Assembly: GCA_035634255.1 (NCBI GenBank)
Contig: DASQDI010000010.1
Span: 20,609-84,608, forward strand
DNA from: DATLMR01 sp035634255
GTDB lineage: Bacteria; Acidobacteriota; Blastocatellia; UBA7656
Length of the DNA: 64,000 bases
Direction of reading: 5' to 3'
Shown here: positions 17,365-27,600 of the stretch, in pieces
Layout of the letters: every line of letters begins with the position of its first letter
Numbering within the stretch: position 1 is the stretch's first letter
Translations under genes and position numbers: made by a program
The notes under the pieces: model-generated
Database searches by the model: none
What the model was told of the DNA's origin: nothing
Seen by the model: only the letters and a program-made list of their open reading frames with translations

Positions 17365-17930
17365 TCCTCTGCAACGAGCGCGCGGCGCAGGTGGCCCAGC
17401 TTGCGCGCGAGGGCCTTATGGCCGCGGTTGAGCCTCGACGCCACGGTGCCTTTCGAGCACCCAAGCACGCTCGCGATCTCGTCGTACGAGAGGTCTTCGA
17501 CGTACTTGAGCAGTATGGGCAGGCGCAGCTTCGGGCTCAGGTCGGAGATGGCGGCCCTGACCGAGTCCTGCATCTCCCGCCTGATGTAAGTATCCTCCTG
17601 AGACCCTTTCGTCACCATGTTGTTGACCTCGACGGTGTGGCCGATGGGGACGAACCGCTTGTGCTTTCTCTGCTCGTCGAGGCAGACGTTGGCCACGACC
17701 CTGTATAGCCAGGTCGTGAACTGCGATTCGTTCCGGTACTGGTTGATGGCGGTGAACAGCTTCAGAAACACCTGCTGCGACACGTCCCTCGCGGACGCCT
17801 CCTCGCCGGTGAAGTGCAGCGCGATTGAGTAGACCCTGTCTTTGTGCAGCTCGAAGAGCATATGGAACGCCGCCCGGTCGCCGCGGCGGCACCCTTCGAT
17901 TATGCGACCTTCGTCCTCGCACTCCTTCAT
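17361..17930 (-). CDS. ECF-type RNA polymerase sigma factor
   Basis: About 189 residues from the ATG at 17930. Region 2 is AFHMLFELHKDRVYSIALHF and ARDVSQQVFLKLFTAINQYR; region 4 is LSPKLRLPILLKYVEDLSYDEIASVLGCSKGTVASRLNRG. The frame runs on upstream to 18062, but those residues are Arg/Gly-rich and unlike a sigma factor. It heads an operon with a zinc-finger/FecR-like anti-sigma gene and is divergent from the FG-GAP gene, which may be a target. Confidence 0.9.
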   Translation of the reverse strand: MKECEDEGRIIEGCRRGDRAAFHMLFELHKDRVYSIALHFTGEEASARDVSQQVFLKLFTAINQYRNESQFTTWLYRVVANVCLDEQRKHKRFVPIGHTVEVNNMVTKGSQEDTYIRREMQDSVRAAISDLSPKLRLPILLKYVEDLSYDEIASVLGCSKGTVASRLNRGHKALARKLGHLRRALVAED

Positions 17931-18154
17931 CACCGCAGGTGCTCCATTATTATAGCCCTCACACTTTCGAAGGTTAGACGCGCCGGGCCGCGGATTTCTT
18001 CCGTCCTCTGTCTCTTTGGGCAAGAAGCTACCACACAAGAGGCGCCGGATTACAGGTCGCAATGTTCGGGACCGGCATTGTATAATTCACGACTCCATTT
18101 TGATCTCGGATCAATATGAGGCATTCTTAACAAACGAACAGGAGCAGCTCGGTT

Positions 18155-20479
18155 ATGTCGTCGCGGTTTTACTCGGTCGTAGCAATCATATCTCTGATCT
18201 TATCGCCGGCGGTCTTCGGCCCGCACGCGGCCCAGAACAATCCAAGAATAGAGCTCGCGGTGGACACGCTCGTGCCTTACCAGGACGGCCTGCTCGTGCT
18301 TTACGGGGGGCTGAGGCTCGGGGGCGAGAAGGGCCTGCCGGTCGGCGCGGGCGACATAAACGGCGACGGCCGCGCGGACGTTATGTTCTGCGCGCTCTAC
18401 GGGAGCACCGGCGACCGAAGGAACAACGGGCGCGTCAACATCTACCTGAGCGACGGCAAAGACACGGGCGTCGTGGAGGCGGGCCAGCAGCCCCCCTCGA
18501 TCTCCTGGATCGACGGCGCGAACTCGGGCGACCTGCTCGGCACTTCGGTCGCGACTGGGGATGTCAACGGCGACGGATTCAAAGACATGGCGCTCGGCGC
18601 GTTCGGGGACGACGGGCCGGGCAACACTCGCGAGCAGTCGGGCGCGATCTACGTCGTGCTCGGCGCTCAGGACTTCAACATGAGGGGCGACCTCGGGAGC
18701 CCGACGCCCCCGCCCGGAGTCATCACGATCTACGGCGCGCAGCAGAGAGCGCGGGCCGGGATATGGGTCGACCTCGGAGACATCGACGACGACGGCTTCG
18801 CCGACATCGCGGTGGGGGCCGACCAGATCAGCACACCAGGGGAAGAGCACCGCGGGGGCGCGTGGGTGATCTTCGGCCAGCCCAACCTCCCTCCGGTCAT
18901 CGACCTCGCCTCGCCCCCGCCGGGGGTGCGGATGACCACTATTTTGGGCACGGACCGCGAAGACCACTGGGGCTCGATGCTGCACATCGGGGACATAAAC
19001 ACGGACGGCATCGACGACCTCGCCATAGCGGGCGCGGTCTTCCGCGACTCCGCCGGGTACGTCTCGCCCGGCGACGAGGACAGCGGCCACAACGCGCAGG
19101 CGGCGGACTTCTTCGGCACGCGCAGGGGGTGCGGGGAGGTAATCGTGCTCTACGGGTCGAGCAACTGGCCGCAGAGCATCGACCTGAGCAACCCGCCCGC
19201 GAACTCGACGCACGTCATCGGCGAGAACATGGACGACATGCTCGGTTCGCAGATGCACAGCGCGGACCTCAACGGGGACGGCAGGCGCGACTTCATCGTC
19301 GGCGCACTCCAGGGCCTCGCGCCGAATTCGGCGCGCACGGGCTCGGTCTTCATTATCTATGGCGCGCCCGGACTCGAAGGGGCGACCGTCGACCTGGCGC
19401 AGCCCGCGCCGGCGGGCCTCAACATCGTGAGGATCTATGGCGAAGCACACCTCGACTGCGCGGGCGATTCGGTGCGCTCGTTCGACATCAACCGCGACGG
19501 GCTCTCGGACCTCTTCATCGGCAGCCCCGAGCACACCTTTGATGTGAATGGCCAAACTCGCACGGACGCGGGCGACACGAAGTTTATCTTCGGCCAGAGG
19601 GAGCCATTGCCTCCCGTCATCAAGCTCTACGATCAAGTCTTCCCGGCAGGCATTCGCGTATTCCGCCTCGCCGGGGGGCGCGGCGACGAGCAGGGCGCTG
19701 ACGGCGACGGCGACGAGATGTCTTACAGGCTCACGGGCGGGGACGTGGACGGGGACGGCTTCGTGGACTACATCGCGAATGCGATGCACGGGAACGGCTT
19801 CGACCAGAGCGTGCCGAACGGGGGCAACGTCTACATCTTCAGCGGCAGGAAGCTCTCCGCCAGCCTCGGCATGCTTCCGGTCAATCCCGACCCCGCGCCG
19901 GCGCTCACGTCGGCGAGCCTGTCGAGGGGCGGCCAGCCGGTGCAGGAGGCCGGGGCGGGCGAGGCCAACCTGCGGGTGGTCGTCACCGGAACGGGGTTCA
20001 GGCCCGACACCGAAATCCTCATCAACAACGTGCCCGTGGTGTCGCGCATCCCTAACGACCCGCAGCTTGCGGCGACTCAGAGGATAGTGGAGCTTGACGA
20101 GAACCCGGCAATCAGGAACAGCGTCGGCCAGCTCATGGTGCGGGCGCGCCACACTAGCCCCGCGTCCGACCCGTCGAACGAAGTGACCGGGGGCCGGCTC
20201 GTGGGGCCGCAGATCGAGCGGGTCAAAGTCAAGCGCAAGGCTTCCGGGCTCAGGGTGGTCGTCATCATAGGCGTGAACTTTCAGGCGGGCTCGGCGGTGA
20301 GCGTAACGACCGGCGGCGGGCAGGCGGTTACGCTTCAATCGACGGCGGTCGAATCGAGCACGACGGTCAGGGTGAGGATCGGCGCGGGCTCCGCGCCCGC
20401 TCCGGGCACGCTCCTGCGCGTGCGCGTGATCGGGCCGGGCGGCATTCAATCGAACGAGGTGGTCGCGACCGCTCGCTGA
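18155..20479 (+). CDS. Secreted FG-GAP repeat (integrin-alpha-like beta-propeller) protein
   Basis: A 774-residue protein with a signal peptide (FYSVVAIISLILSPAVFG). Seven FG-GAP/VCBS calcium-binding loops can be counted: INGDGRADV, VNGDGFKDM, IDDDGFADI, INTDGIDDL, LNGDGRRDF, INRDGLSDL and VDGDGFVDY, which would build a seven-bladed propeller like the integrin alpha headpiece. The last 200 residues are two beta-sandwich, IPT/TIG-like segments (LRVVVTGTGFRPDTEILIN and GLRVVVIIGVNFQAGS). AGGAG lies about 10 bases before the ATG. A role in surface adhesion or binding is inferred from the fold only. Confidence 0.85.
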   Translation: MSSRFYSVVAIISLILSPAVFGPHAAQNNPRIELAVDTLVPYQDGLLVLYGGLRLGGEKGLPVGAGDINGDGRADVMFCALYGSTGDRRNNGRVNIYLSDGKDTGVVEAGQQPPSISWIDGANSGDLLGTSVATGDVNGDGFKDMALGAFGDDGPGNTREQSGAIYVVLGAQDFNMRGDLGSPTPPPGVITIYGAQQRARAGIWVDLGDIDDDGFADIAVGADQISTPGEEHRGGAWVIFGQPNLPPVIDLASPPPGVRMTTILGTDREDHWGSMLHIGDINTDGIDDLAIAGAVFRDSAGYVSPGDEDSGHNAQAADFFGTRRGCGEVIVLYGSSNWPQSIDLSNPPANSTHVIGENMDDMLGSQMHSADLNGDGRRDFIVGALQGLAPNSARTGSVFIIYGAPGLEGATVDLAQPAPAGLNIVRIYGEAHLDCAGDSVRSFDINRDGLSDLFIGSPEHTFDVNGQTRTDAGDTKFIFGQREPLPPVIKLYDQVFPAGIRVFRLAGGRGDEQGADGDGDEMSYRLTGGDVDGDGFVDYIANAMHGNGFDQSVPNGGNVYIFSGRKLSASLGMLPVNPDPAPALTSASLSRGGQPVQEAGAGEANLRVVVTGTGFRPDTEILINNVPVVSRIPNDPQLAATQRIVELDENPAIRNSVGQLMVRARHTSPASDPSNEVTGGRLVGPQIERVKVKRKASGLRVVVIIGVNFQAGSAVSVTTGGGQAVTLQSTAVESSTTVRVRIGAGSAPAPGTLLRVRVIGPGGIQSNEVVATAR

Positions 20480-20584
20480 TTGCGCGGAGGGCGGCCGAAA
20501 AGGGCCGGGACGCGGCTATGGGGCAAGCGATAAAGCTCAAAAAATTCTCCTCGCGGAATCGGCAGCGCATGCCGCACGTAGTAG

Positions 20585-20613
20585 TTGACAGCTTGCTGGT
20601 CGGCGTGTAGGAT
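20585..20613 (+). promoter_or_regulatory. Sigma-70 promoter of the cold-shock gene
   Basis: TTGACA at 20585-20590, a 17-base spacer, and TAGGAT at 20608-20613. Transcription from about 20620 would give a leader of roughly 140 nt before the start at 20761, similar in length to the leaders of cspA-type mRNAs that refold with temperature. Confidence 0.75.
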
Positions 20614-20760
20614 GTGCGAGTTTTGATTTACCAGTAGTGTGAGGAGGACTGAAGTTGAAGTTAAGGTTTTGCGCGTTTGAAAGTTGGACCGCGAACGCTC
20701 TTTGCTTTAGCTCCGATCATCACTACGCAACAAACAATAGATGAAAAGGAGAAGAAAGCT

Positions 20761-20964
20761 TTGAGAGAAACCGGTACAGTAAAATGGTTTAATGCCACAA
20801 AAGGCTATGGGTTTATAACCCGCGCAGGTGGGGACGACGTGTTCGTGCATTACTCGGCGATTGAGTCCGAAGGGTACAAGACCCTGAACGAAGGACAGCA
20901 GGTCGAGTTCACGATCACTCAGGGCCCGAAGGGCCTCGCGGCAAGCAACGTCACCGCCGCATAG
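20761..20964 (+). CDS. Cold-shock domain protein (CspA family)
   Basis: A 67-residue single cold-shock domain with both RNP motifs: KGYGFI and VFVHYSAI. It opens with [20 protein letters not shown], the usual family opening. I choose the TTG at 20761 because AAGGAG lies nine bases upstream and the resulting length is the family norm; an in-frame extension back to 20677 has no such site and is unlike CspA. It should bind single-stranded RNA or DNA and act as an RNA chaperone. The gene is monocistronic, ending in a hairpin. Confidence 0.93.
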   Translation: MRETGTVKWFNATKGYGFITRAGGDDVFVHYSAIESEGYKTLNEGQQVEFTITQGPKGLAASNVTAA

Positions 20965-20976
20965 CCTGAAACCTTA

Positions 20977-21009
20977 GAGGCGGGCCTGTTTCTAGCGCGG
21001 GCCCGCCTC
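20977..21009 (+). terminator. 10-bp hairpin after the cold-shock gene
   Basis: Arms GAGGCGGGCC (20977-20986) and GGCCCGCCTC (21000-21009) with a 13-base loop, 12 bases after the stop. A CCTCCTTG stretch follows in place of a strict T-run, so termination is likely but not textbook. Confidence 0.55.
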
Positions 21010-21418
21010 CCTCCTTGCCCCCTCCCTCGAACAATCAATCGCCTTTCAAAATCATCACTCGTCATTCCTCCTCCCATGCCCCCGACCCGCGGAAATACCT
21101 GTATGGGTAATTGACGCCATGACCGTTCGGCCATATATTTGCGAAATCATCAATCGGTTTCGGGACCTCCAACGGCTTGCCCCTTCGTAATCGAATCTCG
21201 ACCTTCAACCGAACGGAATCGGTGCCCCCGCAGAGCGCGCCGCGCTCCCGCTCGCGCCGCCGCCCGGACTTGACCCGCGGCGGCGTCCCGGCGTAACGGA
21301 GCGCCGGGGTTAGCCGCGAGCGCGGCCGCTCTGTTTAACCGCACGCCTCTTTCGACCGCCTCTACCGCGCGCGGCGCGGGCCACATCAATTTGGGCCATC
21401 AAGACAGCCTGTGATAAC
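21010..21418. other. Intergenic region of about 410 bp
   Basis: No credible gene or RNA is seen. The sequence is rich in C, with an inverted GC-rich cluster around 21235-21345 that could fold, but no recognisable riboswitch or promoter stands out. It must hold the promoter of the diheme gene that starts at 21419. Confidence 0.5.
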
Positions 21419-22666
21419 ATGCGCCGTCCCAAAGCAGTTTTTTCATGGAGTAGGTCAGTGAAGTCCTTTAAATTTTTCGCGCTCGTCTTTTATGTCGCTT
21501 CCATAGTTCTGCCCGCGTGTATCGCGGGCGCGGCCCGGACTCAAGCCGGCTCCGAGGCCGCCACCGGGTTTGACGACCTGACCAACGGCCTTGTCGATCA
21601 AGCGACCTTCGACTCGGACAGGGCTCGGTTCAGCCTGCGGAATGAGATTCGTCACGGGCTCGGCCCCGGCTTCAACGCGACCGCCTGCGTCGAGTGTCAC
21701 CAGAACCCGCAGGTCGGCGGGGGCAGTCAGGTGACCGTGCTCCGGGCGGGCCGGGTCGACCGCAACGGCAGCTTCATCGAGCCTCCGGGAGGCACCCTGA
21801 TCCACGACCGCGCGATCCACCCGGCGGTACAGGAGCGGGTGCCGGGAGGGTTCGACATCCGCGCGCTCCGAATCTCCCTCAGCCTGCTCGGCACCGGCTA
21901 CGTGGAGGCCATAGACGACAACACTCTGATTGCCATCGCGAACAGCCAGCCCGCGGCGATGAGGGGCGAGGTAGTTTTCGTGCCGGTGCTCGAATCCCCC
22001 GGCACGATGCGGGTCGGGCGCTTCGGGTGGAAGAACCAGCACGCGAGCCTCCTCTCCTTCTCCGCCGACGCCTACCTCATAGAGATGGGCATAACGAATC
22101 GCCTGCTCCCGTCGGAGCAGACTTCGCTGGGCCGCTCGGTCGCGGAATACGACAACGTGGCCGACCCCGAGGACTCGGACAACGACATCGACGCCTTCGC
22201 GCGCTTCATGAGGGCGACGAAGGCCCCGCCGCAGGACGAGGCCCTCGCCGCGACGGACGAGGCGCGGGCGGGCTCTCAGCTATTCGACAAGATCGGGTGC
22301 GGCGTGTGCCACGTCCGGTCGATAGAGACGGCCGCGGAAGGCTCCCTGATAAATGGCGGGGCGTTCGCGGTCCCGCCGGCGCTCGCGGGCAAAACCATCC
22401 ACCCGTTCAGTGATTTCCTGCTGCACAACGTGGGTACGGGCGACGGCATCTATCAGGCCGGGAACCTATCGACGAGGAACAAGCTGCGGACGCCCCCCCT
22501 GTGGGGCCTGAGAACGCGCGGCCGACTCATGCATGATGGCGCGACCCTTTCGGTCAACGAAGCGATACTGAGGCATGGCGGGGAGGCGTCGGGCGTGATC
22601 GAAAAGTACCGCGCGATGAGCCGCAAAAAGAGGGATAGCCTGATCGCGTTTCTTAACTCATTGTGA
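21419..22666 (+). CDS. Diheme cytochrome c oxidoreductase-like protein (DUF1111)
   Basis: A 415-residue exported protein with two c-type haem motifs, CVECH at about residue 90 and CGVCH at about residue 296, and a signal sequence (FFALVFYVASIVLPACIAGA). The region GPGFNATACVECHQNPQVGG and the closing TPPLWGLRTRGRLMHDGA fit the DUF1111 family, distant relatives of the MauG/CcpA diheme peroxidases. The usual setting is periplasmic redox chemistry; the substrate is unknown. The hydrophobic stretch contains a Cys (VLPACIAG) that might be a lipobox, so a lipoprotein is possible. Confidence 0.88.
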   Translation: MRRPKAVFSWSRSVKSFKFFALVFYVASIVLPACIAGAARTQAGSEAATGFDDLTNGLVDQATFDSDRARFSLRNEIRHGLGPGFNATACVECHQNPQVGGGSQVTVLRAGRVDRNGSFIEPPGGTLIHDRAIHPAVQERVPGGFDIRALRISLSLLGTGYVEAIDDNTLIAIANSQPAAMRGEVVFVPVLESPGTMRVGRFGWKNQHASLLSFSADAYLIEMGITNRLLPSEQTSLGRSVAEYDNVADPEDSDNDIDAFARFMRATKAPPQDEALAATDEARAGSQLFDKIGCGVCHVRSIETAAEGSLINGGAFAVPPALAGKTIHPFSDFLLHNVGTGDGIYQAGNLSTRNKLRTPPLWGLRTRGRLMHDGATLSVNEAILRHGGEASGVIEKYRAMSRKKRDSLIAFLNSL

Positions 22667-22783
22667 GCAGTCCCCCGCCCGCCTCCGTCAAAGCGCCCCT
22701 GAATGGGGAGGGCATGCAGCCCGTTCCTGTGTTAGACTTTAGGCGCTGTTTAGTATCTACAGGGGGGAAAGGGAGTAAGGGAT

Positions 22784-23212
22784 ATGTCCAAAAAAGACGA
22801 GAATAAAGACAAGGATCAATTCATCGACGCGGGCACGGCGGAGAGCGAGCAGTACATACCCGACGAAGAAGTGCTGAGGGAGTTCGCCGAAGCGCAACGG
22901 CTCAGCTCCGGCAGCGAGATACTGTCGGAAGAGTTGCGCGAGCACCACTCGCGCACGCCCGACCTTTCGGCCGGCGACATAGACGCGGACTGGAGGCGGG
23001 CCGACATCGGCGAAGAGACCGTCGGCGGGTCGTCGCCCACCCCGGATCAGGACATAGTGGAAGAACTGGGCGAAGCCGTCGGGCTGACCTATGAAGACAA
23101 CGAGCCGCTGCGCGCCTCTGAAAAAGTGGCCGAGCGCGACCGCAAGCGATGGGAGCTGGACCCGGCTTCGTCAGAGGATTACGACAAGCGGGTCAACCAC
23201 GAAGGGGAGTAG
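22784..23212 (+). CDS. DUF6335-like small acidic protein
   Basis: A 142-residue, acidic, cytoplasmic protein without signal or membrane segments. The middle and end (DIDADWRRADIGEETVGGSSPTPDQD, with EELGEAVGLTY and WELDPASSEDY split over 40 residues) match the pattern of DUF6335 proteins known mainly from cyanobacteria and soil bacteria. The family has no established function. AGGGAG lies upstream of the ATG. Family assignment is from memory of the motif. Confidence 0.72.
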   Translation: MSKKDENKDKDQFIDAGTAESEQYIPDEEVLREFAEAQRLSSGSEILSEELREHHSRTPDLSAGDIDADWRRADIGEETVGGSSPTPDQDIVEELGEAVGLTYEDNEPLRASEKVAERDRKRWELDPASSEDYDKRVNHEGE

Positions 23213-23293
23213 GGGGCGCGGGCCGGCCTCGGGTCGCCGCGGCCCTCTACAGTCCGCGCGGTTCGATAAATCCAAGAATGGCGGAGGTGTGGA

Positions 23294-24172
23294 ATGCGCA
23301 AGTTTTTGATCTTTTCCTCGCTGGTCTCATTTCTGATCGTCTCGCAGGCTCAGGCCGACACCATACATTTGAAGAACGGGAGCGTGCTCAAGGGTAAGGT
23401 GGCGAGCTTTGCCGACGAGCAGTTCGTTGTGATGCTCGACACGGGCTCGGGCCGCTACCTGAGCCGCGCCATGATCCACATCGGCGATGTCAGCCGGATC
23501 GAGTTCGATTCCTCTTCGAGCGGCTCCACCGATTCGACGAACGGGCGCGACGCGGCCTCGCAAATTACTGACACGCCGGCGCGCGACGCGCAGACGCGAG
23601 AGGTTCAGCCGAGAGAGTCTCGGCCGACTGACTCCACGTCGCGCAGCAGCAGCACGCCCGACCCGGAGCCGGCCGCGCCTCCCGTCCGCGAGCCGGAGAC
23701 TAGTCAGCCCGAGCGCCCGGCGAGCGTTTCGCCCACCGTGTCGACCGACTCCACGCCGACCGACGCGCAGGAGTCCGGCACGTCCTCGCGAAGGATGACC
23801 GGCCCGGTCCGCACGACGACCATCGACGTGGTGGCCAAGCGCGACTGGACCAGCACCGGCCTCATAGTCAAGCGCGGCGACCGGTTGAGGATCACGGCCA
23901 CGGGCTCCGTCACGCTCGACCCGGCGAGCGCGCAGACGAGCGGCCCGGAAGGCAGCGACCTGCCGGACGCGAAGAAGCTGATGGCCGACCGGCCCACGGG
24001 CGCGCTCATCGGGGTGATAGGCGCGGACAACGACGACTTCATATTCATAGGCGGGCAGACCGAGTTTACGGCAAGGCGCGACGGCCTCCTCTTCCTCTCC
24101 GTGAACGAAGGCACCCTCTCCGATAACGGCGGCTCGTACAGAGCCATAATCGAGCTGCAAACTCAAAGGTAG
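23294..24172 (+). CDS. Exported protein with C-terminal PA-IL-like lectin domain
   Basis: 292 residues. After a signal peptide (FLIFSSLVSFLIVSQAQAD) comes a small Sm-like beta domain often found in acidobacterial exported proteins (TIHLKNGSVLKGKVASF), then a linker of about 80 residues rich in Ser, Thr, Pro and Arg, then a domain (about 165-290) resembling the LecA/PA-IL galactose-binding lectin: DWTSTGLIVKRGDRLRITAT, PTGALIGVIG and EFTARRDGLLFLSVNEGTLS. It likely binds sugars at the cell surface. GGAGG lies 8 bases before the ATG. Confidence 0.78.
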   Translation: MRKFLIFSSLVSFLIVSQAQADTIHLKNGSVLKGKVASFADEQFVVMLDTGSGRYLSRAMIHIGDVSRIEFDSSSSGSTDSTNGRDAASQITDTPARDAQTREVQPRESRPTDSTSRSSSTPDPEPAAPPVREPETSQPERPASVSPTVSTDSTPTDAQESGTSSRRMTGPVRTTTIDVVAKRDWTSTGLIVKRGDRLRITATGSVTLDPASAQTSGPEGSDLPDAKKLMADRPTGALIGVIGADNDDFIFIGGQTEFTARRDGLLFLSVNEGTLSDNGGSYRAIIELQTQR

Positions 24173-24673
24173 TACCGGGGGGAGGGCGCGCCCGCGGCGA
24201 CGCCTCCCCTCCCTCCCCGACCCGCTCTATTAACACCTATTTTCCTTGACTTGATCAGGTTCATGAAGTAGTTTTCATTTTCACCGCTGGCATGTTTCTA
24301 ACTATTTCATCGATGAGAGTGGGACGCACGAGCAGCTAACATACCTGCAATCATGCTCGTAACGGTATCGCTCGGTCATTTGCCATTAAGTTATAAGCAT
24401 AATCTGCGGCGAACTCTTTCAGGTTGCTCTCTGAATGCTCGCATCGCACGGGCGGTATTACTATCGAGGCGTATGGCCCGCGCGGACGAAATAAGAGTTA
24501 AGGGAAAAGTGGGCGGGGTGGCTGCATCTCACGCGAGCAGTTCCATGCCGCCTTCCTGATATGTTTAGGAAAGTATAAGGTCACCGATCATTAGCACCCG
24601 GAAATCTACTCGGTCTTATCCGGCACCCAGGATCGCTGGCCCCACTATTATGAATAAGAAGAGAGGCAGAAAA
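24173..24673. other. 500-bp leader region upstream of the TonB-dependent receptor
   Basis: The base composition is more A+T-rich than the surrounding genes. An imperfect GC-rich stem lies just after the lectin-domain stop (24176-24215). A TTGACT at 24245 has no convincing -10 partner. I see no riboswitch or small RNA that I can name; it most likely holds the regulated promoter of the receptor gene. Confidence 0.45.
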
Positions 24674-27600
24674 ATGTCAAAATCAACACCATATCGATCC
24701 GTATGCGCATTGGTGCTGGTGCTCTGTCTGGCCTTCGGAGCCATCCCCGCTATGGCCCAGTCGCAGGCCAGCTCAGGACAAATAGCAGGTTCCGTCATCG
24801 ACAACGCAGGGGCCGCCGTCACCGGCGCGACGGTCAAGGCTGTCAACACCCAAACAGGTCTGGAGCGTGTGGCCAACACGAACGACGACGGGCTGTTCAC
24901 CATCGTCCTCCTGCCCCCCGGCGTCTACAGCGTGACGGCGGAGGCGACGGGCTTCTCGGCGGTCACGCTTGAGAGGGTCGAGGTGATAGTCGGCCGCACC
25001 GCCGACGTTAAGCTCTCGCTCGGGGTCAGCGGCGTTCAGGAAGTCGTCAACGTCTCCGCGGGCGCGGTCCAGGTGCAGACGACTCGCTCGGAGGCGGACG
25101 CAGTCCTGAACGAGACAGCCATCGAGAACCTTCCGATCAATGGCCGCCGCTTTCAGGATTTCGTCACCCTGACGCCGGGCGCGCAGGTCGAATCGCGGCG
25201 CGGCCAGATATCACTCTCGGGCCAGCGCGGCATCAACGGCAACGTCAGCGTCGACGGGGCGGACTACAACAACCCTTTCTTCGGAGGCATCCGCGGCGGC
25301 GAGCGCTCGAACTTCGCCCCCACCATCCCGCAGGAAGCGATCAAGGAATTCCAGGTCGTGGCCGCGGGCTACTCGCCCGAGTTCGGCCGCTCGACCGGAG
25401 GCATAGTCAACGCCGTGACCAAGTCCGGCACCAACGCCTTCCACGGCTCGGGTTTTTTCCTCGCCAGGCCGAAGGAACTCTCCAGGGACAACGGCTTCAT
25501 CAACGAGCTTGAATTCGCCCTCAGGCAGGACGCCGATCCGGGGCCTGGCGTCGGGGCGCAGATCAACAGGAACCTCTACCCCGCGCCGTCGCAGTTCCAG
25601 TTCGGCGGCTCGTTCGGCGGCCCCATCATTAAAGACAAGCTCTTCTTCTTCGCCGCGTACGAGCAGCAGAGGGTCCGCCAGAACCGCTCGGTCGTGTTCG
25701 ACTCCCTCTCCAGCTTCGTGCCGACGGCGACCACCCAGGAAGGCTTCGACTTCCTCAAGTCGCTCGAAGAGCCCTTCCTTCAGACCAACGACTCGAAGGT
25801 GCTCCTCGGCCGCGTCGATTACGAGATCAACAACAGCCACCGCGCGAACGTGCGCTACAACTTCAGCGACCTCAAGCAGCTCAACGCCGTCTCGACGGGC
25901 AACCAGCTCTTCCCGACCATCAGCAATTCCATATCCAACAACGGGACGGAGAAGGACAGGACCAACACGGTCGTCGGGCAGATGGCGAGCTTCTTCACGA
26001 CCAGCCTCGTGAACGAGCTGAGGGTCCAGTACTCGCGCGAGGAGCGCCCGCGCATAGCCAACTCAATCGAGCCGAACATCACGAGCATCATCGGCGTGAC
26101 CGGCACCGTGAACTTCCTCGGCCAGAACGAGCAGTTCGATTGGAGGCTCCAGGTCGCCGACAACCTCTCGTGGATACGCGGCAACCACACCTTCAAGTTC
26201 GGCGGCGAGTACAACCACGTCTACGCCGAGCAGCTTTTCGGCTTCGACCAGACGGGCACCTTCCAGATCCTCGGCGGCACCACGGCGGGCGTCCTCGACA
26301 TACTTTCGTTCACGCCCGGAGCGGGGTCGACCGTCAACCGCTTCGACAACACGTCGGTCAGGTTCCGCAAGCAGATCGGCAACCTTCAGAGCAACCTGAC
26401 CACGGAAGAGATAGCCTTCTTCGGTCAGGACTCGTGGCGCATCCGCCCGAACTTCACGCTCACCTACGGGCTCAGGTGGGAGGGCCAGTTCAACCCTACC
26501 CCGGACACGAGCAACACCGCCCTGCTCAACCTCGTCAAGGACTTCCGCTTCCCGTCGGGCCACACGCTCGACCCGACGCAGATCCCCGACGACACCGACC
26601 AGTTCGGGCCGCGCGTCGGGTTCGCGTGGGACCCGTTCAGCGATCAGAAGACGGTCATCCGCGGCTACAGCGGGATCTATTACGCGCGCACGCCGGCCCT
26701 GCTCCTTACGGACGCCCTCAATAATTACCGCAACCCCCCGGGCAACCTGACGGTGCAGCTGCCGATCCCGGTCGTGGGCAACCCGGCCAACACGGTCTAC
26801 AAGCAGCTCCTGTTGATCGGCATCGACCTCAACGACTTCGCCCTCGGCGCTCTGCCGATCATCACGCCCGAGCAGATCGGGCAGATCGCGACGGCGCTCG
26901 GCCTCGACCCGCTCACGGCGGGCGCGCAGCCCCAGGCCTTCGCGAGGGACTTCAACAACCCGAAGTCTTACCAGGCGGGACTGGGCGTCGAGAGGGAAGT
27001 CGCGCGCGGCCTGTCGGTCGGGGCGGACTTCACCTACGTCCACACGGTTCACCTTCAGCGCAACCGCGACCTGAACCTCCCCCTGCCCATCCTGCGCCCG
27101 CTCGCGGTCGACCCGGCGCAGAGGCCGTTCTTCGGCCTTAATAGCGGAGTGCCTCGCCCCATCTCGTCGCTCGGGCAGGTGCAGGTGCGCGAGTCCACCG
27201 CCAAGGCGCTCTACAGGGCCTTCACCCTGCGCACGAAATTCCAGCGCTCGTGGGGCCAGTTCAACGCCTTCTACACGCTCTCGAAAGCCCTCTCCGACGA
27301 CGACAACGAGCGCAGCTCGGGAGGCTTCCCCTTCGACAACGCATTCGACCTGGGGCCGGAGTACGGCTACTCGGAGCTTGATCGGAGGCACCAGTTCACG
27401 TTCAACCCGGTCTTCTTCCTTCCGGGCGGCATCGATTTTTCGAGCGCCCTCCGGTTCCGTTCCGGCCGCCCCGTGGACGCGCGCGTCGGCTCCGACCTCA
27501 ACCAGGACGGGGTCAACAACGACAGGCCGTACCTCGCGCCGGGAATCCCTTTCCAGCGCAACTCCTTCCGCAACCGCGCCCTGTACGACGTGGACGTCCG

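Noticed and set aside
18200..20449. A 749-codon open frame antisense to the FG-GAP gene
   Set aside because: It mirrors the repeat-rich sense gene, has His/Arg/Val-rich composition and no signal or family motif; the sense strand has the ribosome-binding site and domains.
21150..21389. A 79-codon reverse-strand frame in the gap before the DUF1111 gene
   Set aside because: No ribosome-binding site, Ala/Arg-rich composition, and no recognisable motif.
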